A stretch of DNA of 48,019 nucleotides from Brooklawnia sp049651565 (GTDB lineage: Bacteria > Actinomycetota > Actinomycetes > Propionibacteriales > Propionibacteriaceae): assembly GCF_049651565.1 (NCBI RefSeq), contig NZ_JBASCI010000181.1:1-48019 (forward strand), read 5' to 3'. Of the stretch, positions 33,494 through 42,750 are shown in pieces. Under the pieces are notes generated by a model. It was given only the letters and a program-made list of their open reading frames with translations. It was not told where the DNA came from and did not search any database. The translations under genes were made by a program, and so were the position numbers. How positions within the stretch are numbered: the first letter of the stretch is position 1; every line of letters starts with the position of its first letter.

Positions 33494-33959
33494 GATGGGC
33501 CGTAGGCGTTCGGGCTGGCGGCCAGGCCCGGTCCTTGATGCTGCCGTGACTGGGCTTGCATGGAAAGTGCGGATCTACGACAGTCAGGCAGCCTTCAGCG
33601 CCTCGCCCGACGCCGACATGGGCCCGTTGTCCGAGCCTCGGACTCTGCCTGATGGCACGGTGATGAACCGGCTTCGGTTCGGCCCGCAGAGCTTCATTCC
33701 CGTCGGCATGTTTCAGGACCCTTGGAACCCGATGGCGAGGTTATCTGCGACCGTGGATCGGTCCTGGACGAAGACAGTCGAGGCAACCGGTATCAGCTTC
33801 CACGTTGCGCGAGTCACGACTCTCGACGCCTTCGGGATCTACCTGTGCTGGCCCACATACCTGGCCCCGCTGGCGGAGCCTGGCCAAACTGTCTACTCCG
33901 ACGCATACCTGACTACGAGTGTCCCGGGGATCTGGCAACGCCAGCGGCCGCCAGCGTGA
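33471..33959 (+). CDS. Hypothetical protein, 162 residues
   Basis: No family recognised. The frame has believable protein content (TGLAWKVRIYDSQAAFSA, NRLRFGPQSFIPVGMFQD, RVTTLDAFGIYLCWPTYLAP). An alternative start at 33495 follows the upstream stop by one base (TGAGATG), which would suit coupled translation. No membrane span or signal peptide. Lies 137 nt before hsdM and might belong to the restriction-modification island. Confidence 0.45.
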   Translation: MALTESGEMGRRRSGWRPGPVLDAAVTGLAWKVRIYDSQAAFSASPDADMGPLSEPRTLPDGTVMNRLRFGPQSFIPVGMFQDPWNPMARLSATVDRSWTKTVEATGISFHVARVTTLDAFGIYLCWPTYLAPLAEPGQTVYSDAYLTTSVPGIWQRQRPPA

Positions 33960-34096
33960 CCGCACCCAAGGGGTCTCACGCGCCCTCAACGAAGAGCCGA
34001 ACTGCGTCGTCACGACTCCACTCGTTGAAGTCGTCGGGGACGCGGCCCTGTCCAGCCAAATAGGATCAAGAGACCGACTGTTTAGAAAGTTGAAGC
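33960..34096. other. Intergenic region upstream of hsdM
   Basis: Contains the inverted repeat ACGACT (34012-34017) / AGTCGT (34029-34034) and a candidate -10 TAGGAT (34061-34066), about 30 nt before the hsdM GTG. AGAAAG (34084-34089) may be the ribosome site. Otherwise no gene seen. Confidence 0.4.
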
Positions 34097-36052
34097 GTGA
34101 CCAAGCCTGACCCGAACTTCATCTGGTCCATCGCCGACCTGCTCCGTGGCCCGTACCGGCCCAAGGAATACGGCACCGTGATCCTGCCATTCACCGTGCT
34201 CGCACGGCTCGACTCCGTGCTGGCCCCGACGAAGGACGCCGTACTCGAAGCCGCTACGAAGTACGAGGCCAGCCCGACGATGATGCGCCAGGAGATGCTG
34301 CGACGGGCCTCGGGCCAGACGTTCTACAACACCTCCCCCTTCAGCCTGAGCAACCTCGGCGACCCGGCCAACCTCGCGGCCAACCTGCAGGCCATGATCG
34401 AGGGCTTCGACCCGGACGTGTTCGAGGTCTTCGAGCGGTTCGACATGCCCAAGATCATCCGCGATCTGGACGACCGCGACCGGCTGCCGGAGATCGTGAA
34501 GCGCTTCGCCGCCCTCGACGTGCACCCCGATCGGGTGAGCAACGCCGAGATGGGCGACGTGTTCGAGGAGCTGATCCGGCGCTTCATGGAGGCGTCCAAG
34601 GACGTGGCCGGCGACTACTTCACCCCGCGCGAGGTGGTCCGCCTCATGGTCAGCCTGCTGTTCGCCCCGGACGAGGAGGACCTGTCCAACCCGCACGCAA
34701 TCCGCCAGGTCTACGACCCGACCTGTGGAACCGGAGGCATGTTGTCGGAGGCGCACGAGTGGCTGCGGACTCATGGCAGTGGCGCCACCCTGAACCTGTA
34801 CGGGCAGGAGTTCAACGCCCTGTCCTATGCCATGGCCAAGGCCGACCTCATCATCAAACGGCAGGACGCCCAGAACATCTACTTCGGGGACACCCTGCTG
34901 AAGGACGGGCACGCGGGCCGAACCTTCACCTACTGCCTGTCCAATCCCCCATTCGGGCAGGAATGGAAGGTGCAGGAGAAGTCGGTCAAGGCCGAGCGGG
35001 AACGCGATGGCGACGAGGGACGGTTCGCGGCGGGGCTGCCGAGCGTGAGCGATGGCGCGATGCTCTTTCTGCAGCACCTGGTTTCGAAGATGCGTCCCGC
35101 TACGCAAGGAGGCGGGCGCGGCGCGATCGTCCTCAACGGGTCGGCGTTGTTCACGGGCGCAGCGGGCTCCGGCCCATCGGAGATCAGGCGCTGGCTGCTG
35201 GAGAACGACCTGGTGGACGCCATCATCGGCCTGCCGACCGACATCTTTTACAACACCGGCATCGCCACCTACATCTGGGTGCTGGACAACCACAAGCCCG
35301 AGAAGCGCCGGGGCAAGGTGCAGTTGATCGACGCCACCGAGCAGTGGGTGAAGATGCGCAAGTCCGTGGGCGCGAAGCGACGCATGCTCTCCCCCACCAA
35401 CATCGAAACCATCGTCAACCTCTACGGCGACTTCGAGGACGCCGACCCCGAGGTATCCAAGATCTTCAACACCGAGGACTTCGGTTACCGCACCATCACG
35501 GTCGAGCAGCCGTTGCGTCAGGTCTTCTCTGTGGGGACCGACAGGATCGATCAGGCCCTGGCAGCCAGGCAGGTCGCGGCTCTCGACAAGGACCACCGGC
35601 ATGACCTTCGCACTGCCCTGGAGACGCTGGAGCAAGGTCGGACCTGGACCAATGAGGCCGACTTCATGAAGGTGCTCGGGCCTGCGTTGGGGGCTCACGG
35701 GGTGACGCTGAAGCCGGCCGTCCACAAGGCCGTGGTCGCCGCGTTCGCTGAGTCCTCCCCCGACGGCATGATCGTGAAGACCACACGAGGAAAGATCGAG
35801 CCTGATCCTTCACTGCGCGATACCGAGAACGTCCCGCTCACCGAAGACGTGGACGCCTATGTGAAGCGTGAGGTGCTCCCCTGGGCTCCCGAGGCATGGG
35901 TGGACAAGACCAAAACGAGGATCGGTTACGAGATCCCATTCACCCGTGCGTTCTACAAGTACGTTCCGCCCCGGTCGCTTGCAGAGATCGACGCCGATGT
36001 GCAGGCGGCCATCGCTCGGGTGCAGGCGCTTTTCCAAGAGGTCAAGGCGTGA
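34097..36052 (+). CDS. hsdM: Type I restriction-modification system, adenine methyltransferase subunit
   Basis: The 651-residue M subunit methylates N6-adenine in the target chosen by HsdS. It has the N-terminal HsdM helical domain (FIWSIADLLRGPYRPKEYG), the AdoMet-binding motif DPTCGTGGM from Asp207, catalytic NPPFG from Asn283, and a long C-terminal region that includes VPLTEDVDAYVKREVLPW. Size is toward the upper end of the family. The GTG at 34097 gives the expected N-terminus. The last codons overlap the hsdS start (GTGA, 36049-36052). Confidence 0.96.
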   Translation: MTKPDPNFIWSIADLLRGPYRPKEYGTVILPFTVLARLDSVLAPTKDAVLEAATKYEASPTMMRQEMLRRASGQTFYNTSPFSLSNLGDPANLAANLQAMIEGFDPDVFEVFERFDMPKIIRDLDDRDRLPEIVKRFAALDVHPDRVSNAEMGDVFEELIRRFMEASKDVAGDYFTPREVVRLMVSLLFAPDEEDLSNPHAIRQVYDPTCGTGGMLSEAHEWLRTHGSGATLNLYGQEFNALSYAMAKADLIIKRQDAQNIYFGDTLLKDGHAGRTFTYCLSNPPFGQEWKVQEKSVKAERERDGDEGRFAAGLPSVSDGAMLFLQHLVSKMRPATQGGGRGAIVLNGSALFTGAAGSGPSEIRRWLLENDLVDAIIGLPTDIFYNTGIATYIWVLDNHKPEKRRGKVQLIDATEQWVKMRKSVGAKRRMLSPTNIETIVNLYGDFEDADPEVSKIFNTEDFGYRTITVEQPLRQVFSVGTDRIDQALAARQVAALDKDHRHDLRTALETLEQGRTWTNEADFMKVLGPALGAHGVTLKPAVHKAVVAAFAESSPDGMIVKTTRGKIEPDPSLRDTENVPLTEDVDAYVKREVLPWAPEAWVDKTKTRIGYEIPFTRAFYKYVPPRSLAEIDADVQAAIARVQALFQEVKA

Positions 36053-37296
36053 AAGGTCGAGTGCAGGCCATCAAGAGGGTCGCAACCGTGAGTCTTGGGA
36101 AGATGGTACAGCCGAGTCCAGCAAGCACTTCGGATGTGGAAGCCCAGTATTTACGGGCAGCACATGTGCAACCAGAAGGCCGCCTTGCAGACGCAGAGGA
36201 GAAGACCATGTGGTTCTCGCCACAGGAACTCCGTGATCTCAAACTGGCGTCTCGCGATGTGGTGGTAGTGGAGGGCGGTGCGGGATATGGAAGGAGCGCT
36301 TACATCGCGTCGCCGATGGAGGGATGGGGTTATCAGAACTCGATCATCCGGGTCAGGCCCCGCCCCGGCCTTAGTGAAGGGCGCTTTCTCAACTACGTTT
36401 TCCAGTCGTTGCTTTTCACTGGAGAAACGGCCCTGGCGGCGTCAGTGGCTACCATCCCGCATTACACAGCGGACAAGGTAGGGGCTACGCGACACTGGAT
36501 GCCCAATGTCGAGGCCCAAGGGCTCATAGCTGATTTCCTCGACCGTGAGACTGCACAGATCGACGCCATGATCGAAGCGCAAGAGGAACTGACGGCTCGG
36601 ATACGGGAGCATCACGCTGCGAGCCGTGCTCACGCTGTCCTACCGCTCTTACTCGAAGGGGCGAGATTGAAGAAAATCCTCCGCGAGTCGGACGAACGAG
36701 CAAGGACCAGAGCAGAATCTCTGCCACTCCTTTCTGTCTCAGTTGATTGGGGGGTTCAGCGACGAGACGAGTCCGCCGTTAACCAGGCAGCCAGTGACAA
36801 CCTCTCCCACTACAAGCTCGCCCGTGAGGGAGATATCGTGCTGAACCGCATGCGTGCGTTTCAAGGCGCACTCGGTCGCGCGCCGGCCGACGGAATCGTC
36901 AGCCCGGACTATTCGGTCTTCCGCCCACGTCAAGCCGTTCTCACGGAGTGGCTATCCTTGGTCATGCGCAGCGGTCCTTTTGTGGCCGTGATGGCGTCTC
37001 GTATCAGAGGAATCGGATCGGTTGACTCCGGACAGGTGCGCACGCCCAGATTGAATGCGCGCGATCTACTGGATATCCGTTTACGCATCCCCAACACTTG
37101 CGAGCAAGCGAGGTCGCTCGAGGAATGGAACCGGACAGATAAACAGATCGGTGACTTGATCAATTCGGCCTCGGAAGTGGTGCGCCTGCTGCGCGAACGC
37201 CGCGAAGCCCTCATCACCGCCGCAGTCACGGGCAGGATCGACCCCGCAACCGGCGTCGAGCAAACCGACCCGGCGACCTACAAGGAGGCGTCGTGA
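36049..37296 (+). CDS. hsdS: Type I restriction-modification system, specificity subunit
   Basis: The 415-residue S subunit has the usual two-part plan. Target-recognition domain 1 (about 5-155, TVSLGKMVQPSPAS, then YQNSIIRVRP) is followed by the first coiled-coil spacer (DFLDRETAQIDAMIEAQEEL). Domain 2 (about 215-355, with NRMRAFQGALG and SPDYSVFRP) precedes a second spacer (EEWNRTDKQIGDLI to LRERREALITAAVTG). The two different domains imply a bipartite asymmetric target. Base composition of the recognition domains is visibly less GC-rich than that of hsdM and hsdR, as is common for exchanged specificity genes. GTG start overlaps hsdM; the end overlaps hsdR by 4 nt. Confidence 0.94.
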   Translation: MKGRVQAIKRVATVSLGKMVQPSPASTSDVEAQYLRAAHVQPEGRLADAEEKTMWFSPQELRDLKLASRDVVVVEGGAGYGRSAYIASPMEGWGYQNSIIRVRPRPGLSEGRFLNYVFQSLLFTGETALAASVATIPHYTADKVGATRHWMPNVEAQGLIADFLDRETAQIDAMIEAQEELTARIREHHAASRAHAVLPLLLEGARLKKILRESDERARTRAESLPLLSVSVDWGVQRRDESAVNQAASDNLSHYKLAREGDIVLNRMRAFQGALGRAPADGIVSPDYSVFRPRQAVLTEWLSLVMRSGPFVAVMASRIRGIGSVDSGQVRTPRLNARDLLDIRLRIPNTCEQARSLEEWNRTDKQIGDLINSASEVVRLLRERREALITAAVTGRIDPATGVEQTDPATYKEAS

Positions 37297-40200
37297 CCGA
37301 GGCGCACAAGGAACTGGCGATGGAGAACGAGGCCGTCGCACTCCTCCACTCCAACGGCTGGCTCTACGACGAGGGCAGCAACGCCCGCTACGACAGGAAG
37401 CGGGCCCTGTTCCCCGATGACGTGTTCGCCTGGCTGGAAGCCACCCAGTCCGAGGAACTGGAGAAGCTCATCAAGCCGGGCATGGACTCCACGCAGGAGG
37501 CGAAGGCCCGCGAGGGCATCCTCGACGCGCTGGCCACAGCCCTGAACCAGCCGGTCGGGAACGGCGGCGGCACGCTCAACATCCTGCGCAAGGGCTTCCG
37601 GCGCATCGGCTCGCGCTTCTACATGGCCCAAGCCAAACCGACCGAGACCCTGAATCCGAAGACGGTCGCGGACTACCAGCAAAACCGGCTGCGCGTCGTC
37701 CGGCAAGTGCACTACTCGGTCACCGATACCAGCAAGTCCATCGATCTGGTGCTCTTCCTCAACGGCCTGCCGGTGGCGACCATCGAGTTGAAGACCGAGT
37801 TCACCCAGTCAGTCACCCGGGGAGAGGTGCAGTACAAGAACGACCGCAACCCGGGCGCGGACGGCAAGGAACTGCTGCTCGCGTGGGGCAAGCGGACGCT
37901 GGTGCACTTCGTGGTCACCGACAACGAGGTCTCGATGACCACCAAGTTGGCCGGCCACCAGACCACCTTCCTGCCGTTCAACACGGGCGACGGCACCGGC
38001 AAGGGCAACCCGCTCAATCCCACGGGTGCGCGCACCGAGTACTTCTGGGCCGACATCCTCGACAAGGACATGTTCCTGACGATCCTCACCAAGTACCTGG
38101 TCACGCGGAAGGAGGAGAGACCGAACCCGGTCACCGGTGAGCGGGAGACCTCGACCTCACTACGGTTCCCGCGCTTCCACCAGTTGTCCGCCGTGGAGAA
38201 GATCGTCGGCCATGTCAAGGAGCACGGCGTCGGAGATCGCTACCTCATCGAACACTCGGCGGGCTCGGGCAAGACCGACACCATCGTTTGGACGTCGTTC
38301 CGGCTCGCGGCCCTGCACGACACCGACAACAACAAGGTCTTCGACTCTGTGATCGTCGTCACCGACCGCAACGTCCTCGACAAGCAGATGACCGACGCGA
38401 TGCGTCAGCTCGACCCGCGTGGCGCCCAGGTCGTCTCAATCGACGGCGCGGGCTCATCCAAGTCGGCCGAGCTGGCCGACGCCCTGGCCATGCGCACCCC
38501 GATCATCGTGGTGACTATCCAGACCGCCCCGTTCGCCCTGGCCTACCTGCGCCAGCAGTCCGAGACCAAGGGCGGTCGCTACGCAGTCATCGCCGACGAG
38601 GCGCACTCGTCCCAGACCGGCATGGCAGCGTCCAAGCTGAAGGCCGTCCTGAGCCCCGAGGAGCAGGACTCACTGGACGACGGCGGCGAAATCGACACCG
38701 AGACCGTCCTGGCCGCAGAACTGGGCCAGCGTGCCGAGACGCCCAACATCACCTACCTGGCCTTCACCGCGACACCGAAGTCGAAAACCCTCGAACTGTT
38801 CGGCACCCCGAACCCCGAGGTGCTGGACGACGATGGCAACCCCAAGCCCGAGCCCTTCCACCGCTACACCATGCGCCAGGCCATCGAGGAAGGTTTCATC
38901 CTCGACGTGCTGCAGAACTTCATCGAATACAAGGTCGCCTACGAACTCGCCCTGAAGACCAGGGACTCCGACATCAAGTCGGTCGACAAGGAAGCCGCCC
39001 GCAAGGCGGCACTGAGGTGGGTCCAGCTCCACGAGTACAACATCAGCCAGAAGGTGGCGCTGATCGTGGAGCACTTCCGCGAGCACGTGTCGCAGATGCT
39101 CGGCGGCGCGGCCAAGGCGATGATCGTCACCTCTTCGCGCAAGGCAGCCCTGCGCTACTACAACGCCGTCAACCGCTACGTCGCCAGGTGCGGCTACACC
39201 GGCGTGCGTGCCCTGGTCGCCTTCTCCGGCAAGGTAACCGTCAGCCCCAACGACCCGGACCTCGCACCCGACGACCTGCTGGGAGTCGGTGAATACACCG
39301 AGGCCAGCGTCAACACCGGCACCAAGGGCAGACAGCTCGCAGACGCGTTCAACGGCTCGGACTACCAGGTGATGATCGTCGCCAACAAATTCCAGGTCGG
39401 CTTCGACCAGCCGCTGCTGTGCGCGATGTACGTCGACAAGCGCCTCGACGGGGTGATGGCCGTGCAGACCCTCTCCCGGCTCAACCGCACCTGGCCGGGC
39501 AAGGACCAGGTGTACGTGCTCGACTTCGTGAACTCCGGCCAGGACATCCTGGAGGCGTTCCTGCCGTACTACGAGGGTGCAGAACTCACCCAGACCACCG
39601 ACCCCGATCTGGTGAACCGCATCGCGGCCAAGTTGGACGCCGTGGGCCTGGATCGCGTCTACACCAATGACGAGATGGCCCAGGCCGGCGACGCGGTGAC
39701 CAAGGGCCTGCACAACCTGCTGACTGCGGCCATCGACCCCGGCGTCCAGAGATTCACTGCCGCGCTCGACCAAGCGCGTGAGGACGGAGACGGCGAAGAG
39801 GTCCAGCGGCTGGAGGGCTTCCGCTCCGACCTGTCCAACTACGTCAAGGCATACGACTTCCTGTCCCAGATCGTCCCCTACGGCGTCGAGATGGAGCAGC
39901 GAGCCATCTACTATCGGCTGCTGGCCAAACGCCTGCGCGATGAGCAGTCGGGGGTCAAGGTGCGGGTGGCCGACATCGCCCTGTCGCGCTACCGGATCGA
40001 CAACAGGGGCAGCCAGAAGATCGACCTCGCAAGGGGTGAGGCGACGCCGCTGACCCCGCTGGTCGAGATGGGAACGGCCCAAGCTCGTGAGCGCGACCAG
40101 GCACGCTGGGACGAGATCATCGACGCGATCAACAGCCTGTTCGCGGATAGCGGGCTCACCGCCGACGATGCGGTCCAGCAACTCGAGCTGACGCTGCGCA

Positions 40201-40505
40201 AGACCAGGCAGAACACCGACCTGGTGGCGAAGGCCAGGGCCAACACCGATCAGGACTTCAACTCCGACCCCGGTGTCGTGCAAGCCTTCCTGTCCACGGT
40301 GATCGACATGGCGCAGAACAACGCCGAGTTCACCGACGCCCTGCTGAGGAACCAGAATCACGACTCGTTGTCGGTCCTGCTGGCGATGCTCGGCTTCCGG
40401 AAGTACCTCGCCGCTGATTACGCCTTCCCTGACGAGTCGCTTCATGTCGAAGTCGATGCCGGGGCTGCCCACGCCGCCAAGAAGCAGGAGGAAGCGCACG
40501 CCTGA
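37293..40505 (+). CDS. hsdR: Type I restriction-modification system, restriction/translocase subunit
   Basis: The 1070-residue R subunit translocates and cleaves unmethylated DNA. In order: an N-terminal PD-(D/E)xK nuclease with ATIELK (Glu165, Lys167) followed by Gln-rich TEFTQSV; Walker A HSAGSGKT (321-328); motif Ia TDRNVLDKQ; motif II DEAH (435-438); TAFTATPKSKT; ANKFQVGFDQP; and QTLSRLNRT (motif VI). The C-terminal helical region binds the methylase. All motifs look intact, so the system is predicted to be active. GTG start in a GTGA overlap with hsdS. Confidence 0.96.
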   Translation: MTEAHKELAMENEAVALLHSNGWLYDEGSNARYDRKRALFPDDVFAWLEATQSEELEKLIKPGMDSTQEAKAREGILDALATALNQPVGNGGGTLNILRKGFRRIGSRFYMAQAKPTETLNPKTVADYQQNRLRVVRQVHYSVTDTSKSIDLVLFLNGLPVATIELKTEFTQSVTRGEVQYKNDRNPGADGKELLLAWGKRTLVHFVVTDNEVSMTTKLAGHQTTFLPFNTGDGTGKGNPLNPTGARTEYFWADILDKDMFLTILTKYLVTRKEERPNPVTGERETSTSLRFPRFHQLSAVEKIVGHVKEHGVGDRYLIEHSAGSGKTDTIVWTSFRLAALHDTDNNKVFDSVIVVTDRNVLDKQMTDAMRQLDPRGAQVVSIDGAGSSKSAELADALAMRTPIIVVTIQTAPFALAYLRQQSETKGGRYAVIADEAHSSQTGMAASKLKAVLSPEEQDSLDDGGEIDTETVLAAELGQRAETPNITYLAFTATPKSKTLELFGTPNPEVLDDDGNPKPEPFHRYTMRQAIEEGFILDVLQNFIEYKVAYELALKTRDSDIKSVDKEAARKAALRWVQLHEYNISQKVALIVEHFREHVSQMLGGAAKAMIVTSSRKAALRYYNAVNRYVARCGYTGVRALVAFSGKVTVSPNDPDLAPDDLLGVGEYTEASVNTGTKGRQLADAFNGSDYQVMIVANKFQVGFDQPLLCAMYVDKRLDGVMAVQTLSRLNRTWPGKDQVYVLDFVNSGQDILEAFLPYYEGAELTQTTDPDLVNRIAAKLDAVGLDRVYTNDEMAQAGDAVTKGLHNLLTAAIDPGVQRFTAALDQAREDGDGEEVQRLEGFRSDLSNYVKAYDFLSQIVPYGVEMEQRAIYYRLLAKRLRDEQSGVKVRVADIALSRYRIDNRGSQKIDLARGEATPLTPLVEMGTAQARERDQARWDEIIDAINSLFADSGLTADDAVQQLELTLRKTRQNTDLVAKARANTDQDFNSDPGVVQAFLSTVIDMAQNNAEFTDALLRNQNHDSLSVLLAMLGFRKYLAADYAFPDESLHVEVDAGAAHAAKKQEEAHA

Positions 40506-40566
40506 ACGTACCGTTTGAGGTCATCGAGGCCCCGAACCATTTGGAGGCGCGCGCTGGAACGATGGA

Positions 40567-40582
40567 ATACCCCTACGGGTAT
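40567..40582. promoter_or_regulatory. CsoR-like operator upstream of the DUF302 gene
   Basis: ATACCC-CTAC-GGGTAT is a perfect 6-4-6 inverted repeat with the TACCC/GGGTA form known for CsoR-family (copper or persulfide sensing) operators. It lies 38 nt before the DUF302 ATG, over the likely core promoter. No csoR gene is in the window. Confidence 0.6.
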
Positions 40583-40619
40583 CCGCGTTGATCAGGCATC
40601 GTTGAGCACAGGAGGAATC

Positions 40620-41012
40620 ATGAGCTATTCCATCGCAGGCACCAGCAGTCTGAGCTTCGGCGAGGCGATCCAGTCCACCAGGGATGCCCTCAGCGAGCAG
40701 GGATTCGGCGTCCTGACCGAGATCGACATGTCCGCGACCCTCAAGCAGAAGATCGACGCAGACATCCTCCCCTACACCATCCTGGGTGCGTGCCGGCCGG
40801 TCTTCGCAGAGGAGGCACTGCGCATCGAACCCCTGATCGGCCTGATGTTGCCCTGCAACATCGTGGTACGCGAGTTGGCCGACTCCACCATCGAAATTAG
40901 TGCGATCGACCCGATGAGCATGGTCGAGATGACCGGGAATTCGGAACTGACCAGCATCGCCAGCGACGCCCGCACCCGCCTCCAGCAAGCGGTCGCCGCG
41001 GTCACCGACTGA
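40620..41012 (+). CDS. DUF302 domain protein
   Basis: The 130-residue single-domain protein (COG3439 type) begins MSYSIAGTSSLSFGEAIQST and continues ALSEQGFGVLTEIDMSATLK and YTILGACRPVFAEEAL. The Cys in GAC is a common conserved residue of this family. End NSELTSIASDARTRLQQAV. Function is unsettled; DUF302 genes often stand near copper or sulfur-stress genes. The ATG at 40620 is chosen for its strong GGAGGAA ribosome site; the upstream in-frame extension runs through the operator region. The gene follows hsdR by 114 nt. Confidence 0.85.
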   Translation: MSYSIAGTSSLSFGEAIQSTRDALSEQGFGVLTEIDMSATLKQKIDADILPYTILGACRPVFAEEALRIEPLIGLMLPCNIVVRELADSTIEISAIDPMSMVEMTGNSELTSIASDARTRLQQAVAAVTD

Positions 41013-41067
41013 ACTCGGTTCCGGGAGGGCGGGGCTACCTGTTGCCGGCGCCTGACATCCTTGTGGG

Positions 41068-42750
41068 ATGACGATGGGCAACTCCCCCACGGCCGAGGCC
41101 GGAAAGCAACTCGAGGACATCGCCCGCGACGAGTACGGCCTGCCGCGGCTGCGTCCCGGACAGCTGGCGGCGATCACCGCCCTGACCCGGGGCCACGACG
41201 TCCTGGCGGTGATGCCCACCGGCTACGGCAAGTCGGCCATCTACCAGATCGCCGGCTCACACCTGAGGGGCACGACCGTGGTGGTGTCTCCTCTGATCGC
41301 ACTGCAGAACGACCAGCTGGCCGGCATCCGGGACGCGCCCGACGCCCCGCGGGCGGTGGCGGTCAACTCCGCCCAGACCGTCGCCCAGAATGCCGAGGCG
41401 TGGCGGTTGGCCGAGGCCGGCGCGGAGTTCATCTTCCTGTCCCCCGAGCAACTGTCCAACGACAAGGTGCTCGAGCGCGTCAACGGCCTGAGGCCCACCC
41501 TGTTCGTGGTCGACGAGGCGCACTGCGTCTCATCCTGGGGGCACGATTTCCGGCCCGCCTACCTCGCCCTGGGAGCCGCCATCGAGCGGCTGGGCCGGCC
41601 CCGCGTCCTGGCGTTGACGGCGACCGCTGCCCCACCGGTCCGCGACGAGATCATCGAACGGCTTGGCCTGCGGGACGCCACGCTCATCGCCCGCGGGTTC
41701 GACCGACCCAACCTCAACCTCAACGTTCGCCGACACATCACCGCAGCCGACCTGCGGCGCGCCGTCCTCGAGCACGTGACCGAACTCGCCACCGAAGCGC
41801 GCGGCGCCGGCACCGGCCTGCTGTACGTGGCCAGGCGCAAGGACGCCGAAACCTACGCCGACGAGCTGATCGCTCGCGGCGTCCCGGCAGTGCCCTACCA
41901 CGCCGGCCTGAGCGACCAGGCACGACAGGACGCCCAACAGGCCTTCGACGACGGATCGGCGGACGTAGTGGTGGCCACCAGCGCGTTCGGCATGGGCATC
42001 GACAAGCCGGATGTCCGGTTCGTGGTGCACGCCGCACCGCCCGGGTCGGCGGACAGCTACTACCAGGAGATCGGCCGGGCCGGCCGGGACGGCCGACCGG
42101 CCACCGTCGTCCTGCACTACCGGCCAGAGGACCTGTCGCTGCGCCGCTTCTTCTCGGCCATGCAGGTTGCCGAGGACGACCTGCTCGCGGTGCTGGCCGC
42201 CGTGCAACAGGGTCGAACCACGGCCGCGGCAGTTCGCCGCCAGACCGGGCTGAGCACCAGGCGAGTCACCTCTGCGGTGAACCTGCTGGAGCAGGTCGGC
42301 GCGCTGGATCGGCGGCAGCGCAACCTCGTCGCGAACCGAGACGTGACGCCGCAGGACGCGGTCGAGGAAGCCACTCGGTACGTCGCGGCCCGCGAACGGG
42401 TGGAGAAGTCCCGGGTGGAGATGATGCGGGGATACGCCGAAACGACCGGCTGTCGGCGCGAGTTCCTGCTCGGCTACTTCGGCGAACAGTACGAGCCGCC
42501 CTGCCAGGGATGCGACAACTGCCTGGCCGGCGAGGTCGTCCCGGGCGCACCGGCCGAGGACGCCGACGACTTCGGCACCCACGAGCGGGTGCGGCACGAC
42601 AAGTTCGGACAGGGCACCGTGATGCACACCGAGGCGGACCGCCTGACCGTCTTCTTCCTCGACTTCGGTTACCGCACGCTGGACCGCGACCACGTCGTCA
42701 GCGAGGGCATCCTCACCTCCGCCGACGCAACAGACAGCAACCGGCCATGA
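41068..42750 (+). CDS. RecQ-family ATP-dependent DNA helicase with C-terminal SH3/Tudor-like segment
   Basis: The 560-residue 3'-5' helicase has Walker A MPTGYGKS (49-56), DEAHCVSSWGHDFRP (from Asp149), TATAAPPVRDEI, FGMGIDKPDVRFVVH and QEIGRAGRDG. The RecQ zinc-binding region CRREFLLGYFGE...CQGCDNC and a winged-helix-like part (RRQTGLSTRRVTSAV) are also present. There is no HRDC domain. Instead residues about 505-550 (HERVRHDKFGQGTVM, TVFFLDFGYRTLD) resemble the small Tudor/SH3-like domain at the C-terminus of UvrD/PcrA (DUF3553-like). CATCCT 6 nt before ATG 41068 is a weak leaderless -10. It overlaps the following gene by 4 nt (ATGA). Confidence 0.9.
   Translation: MTMGNSPTAEAGKQLEDIARDEYGLPRLRPGQLAAITALTRGHDVLAVMPTGYGKSAIYQIAGSHLRGTTVVVSPLIALQNDQLAGIRDAPDAPRAVAVNSAQTVAQNAEAWRLAEAGAEFIFLSPEQLSNDKVLERVNGLRPTLFVVDEAHCVSSWGHDFRPAYLALGAAIERLGRPRVLALTATAAPPVRDEIIERLGLRDATLIARGFDRPNLNLNVRRHITAADLRRAVLEHVTELATEARGAGTGLLYVARRKDAETYADELIARGVPAVPYHAGLSDQARQDAQQAFDDGSADVVVATSAFGMGIDKPDVRFVVHAAPPGSADSYYQEIGRAGRDGRPATVVLHYRPEDLSLRRFFSAMQVAEDDLLAVLAAVQQGRTTAAAVRRQTGLSTRRVTSAVNLLEQVGALDRRQRNLVANRDVTPQDAVEEATRYVAARERVEKSRVEMMRGYAETTGCRREFLLGYFGEQYEPPCQGCDNCLAGEVVPGAPAEDADDFGTHERVRHDKFGQGTVMHTEADRLTVFFLDFGYRTLDRDHVVSEGILTSADATDSNRP

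Noticed and set aside
34082..35725. A 547-residue ORF antisense to hsdM
   Set aside because: Composition is that of a codon-position shadow (His/Val/Gly-rich); hsdM on the plus strand has full catalytic motifs.
36049..37296. Possible invertible hsdS or duplicated specificity cassettes
   Set aside because: Only one hsdS is present, and I found no recombinase gene or inverted copies nearby.
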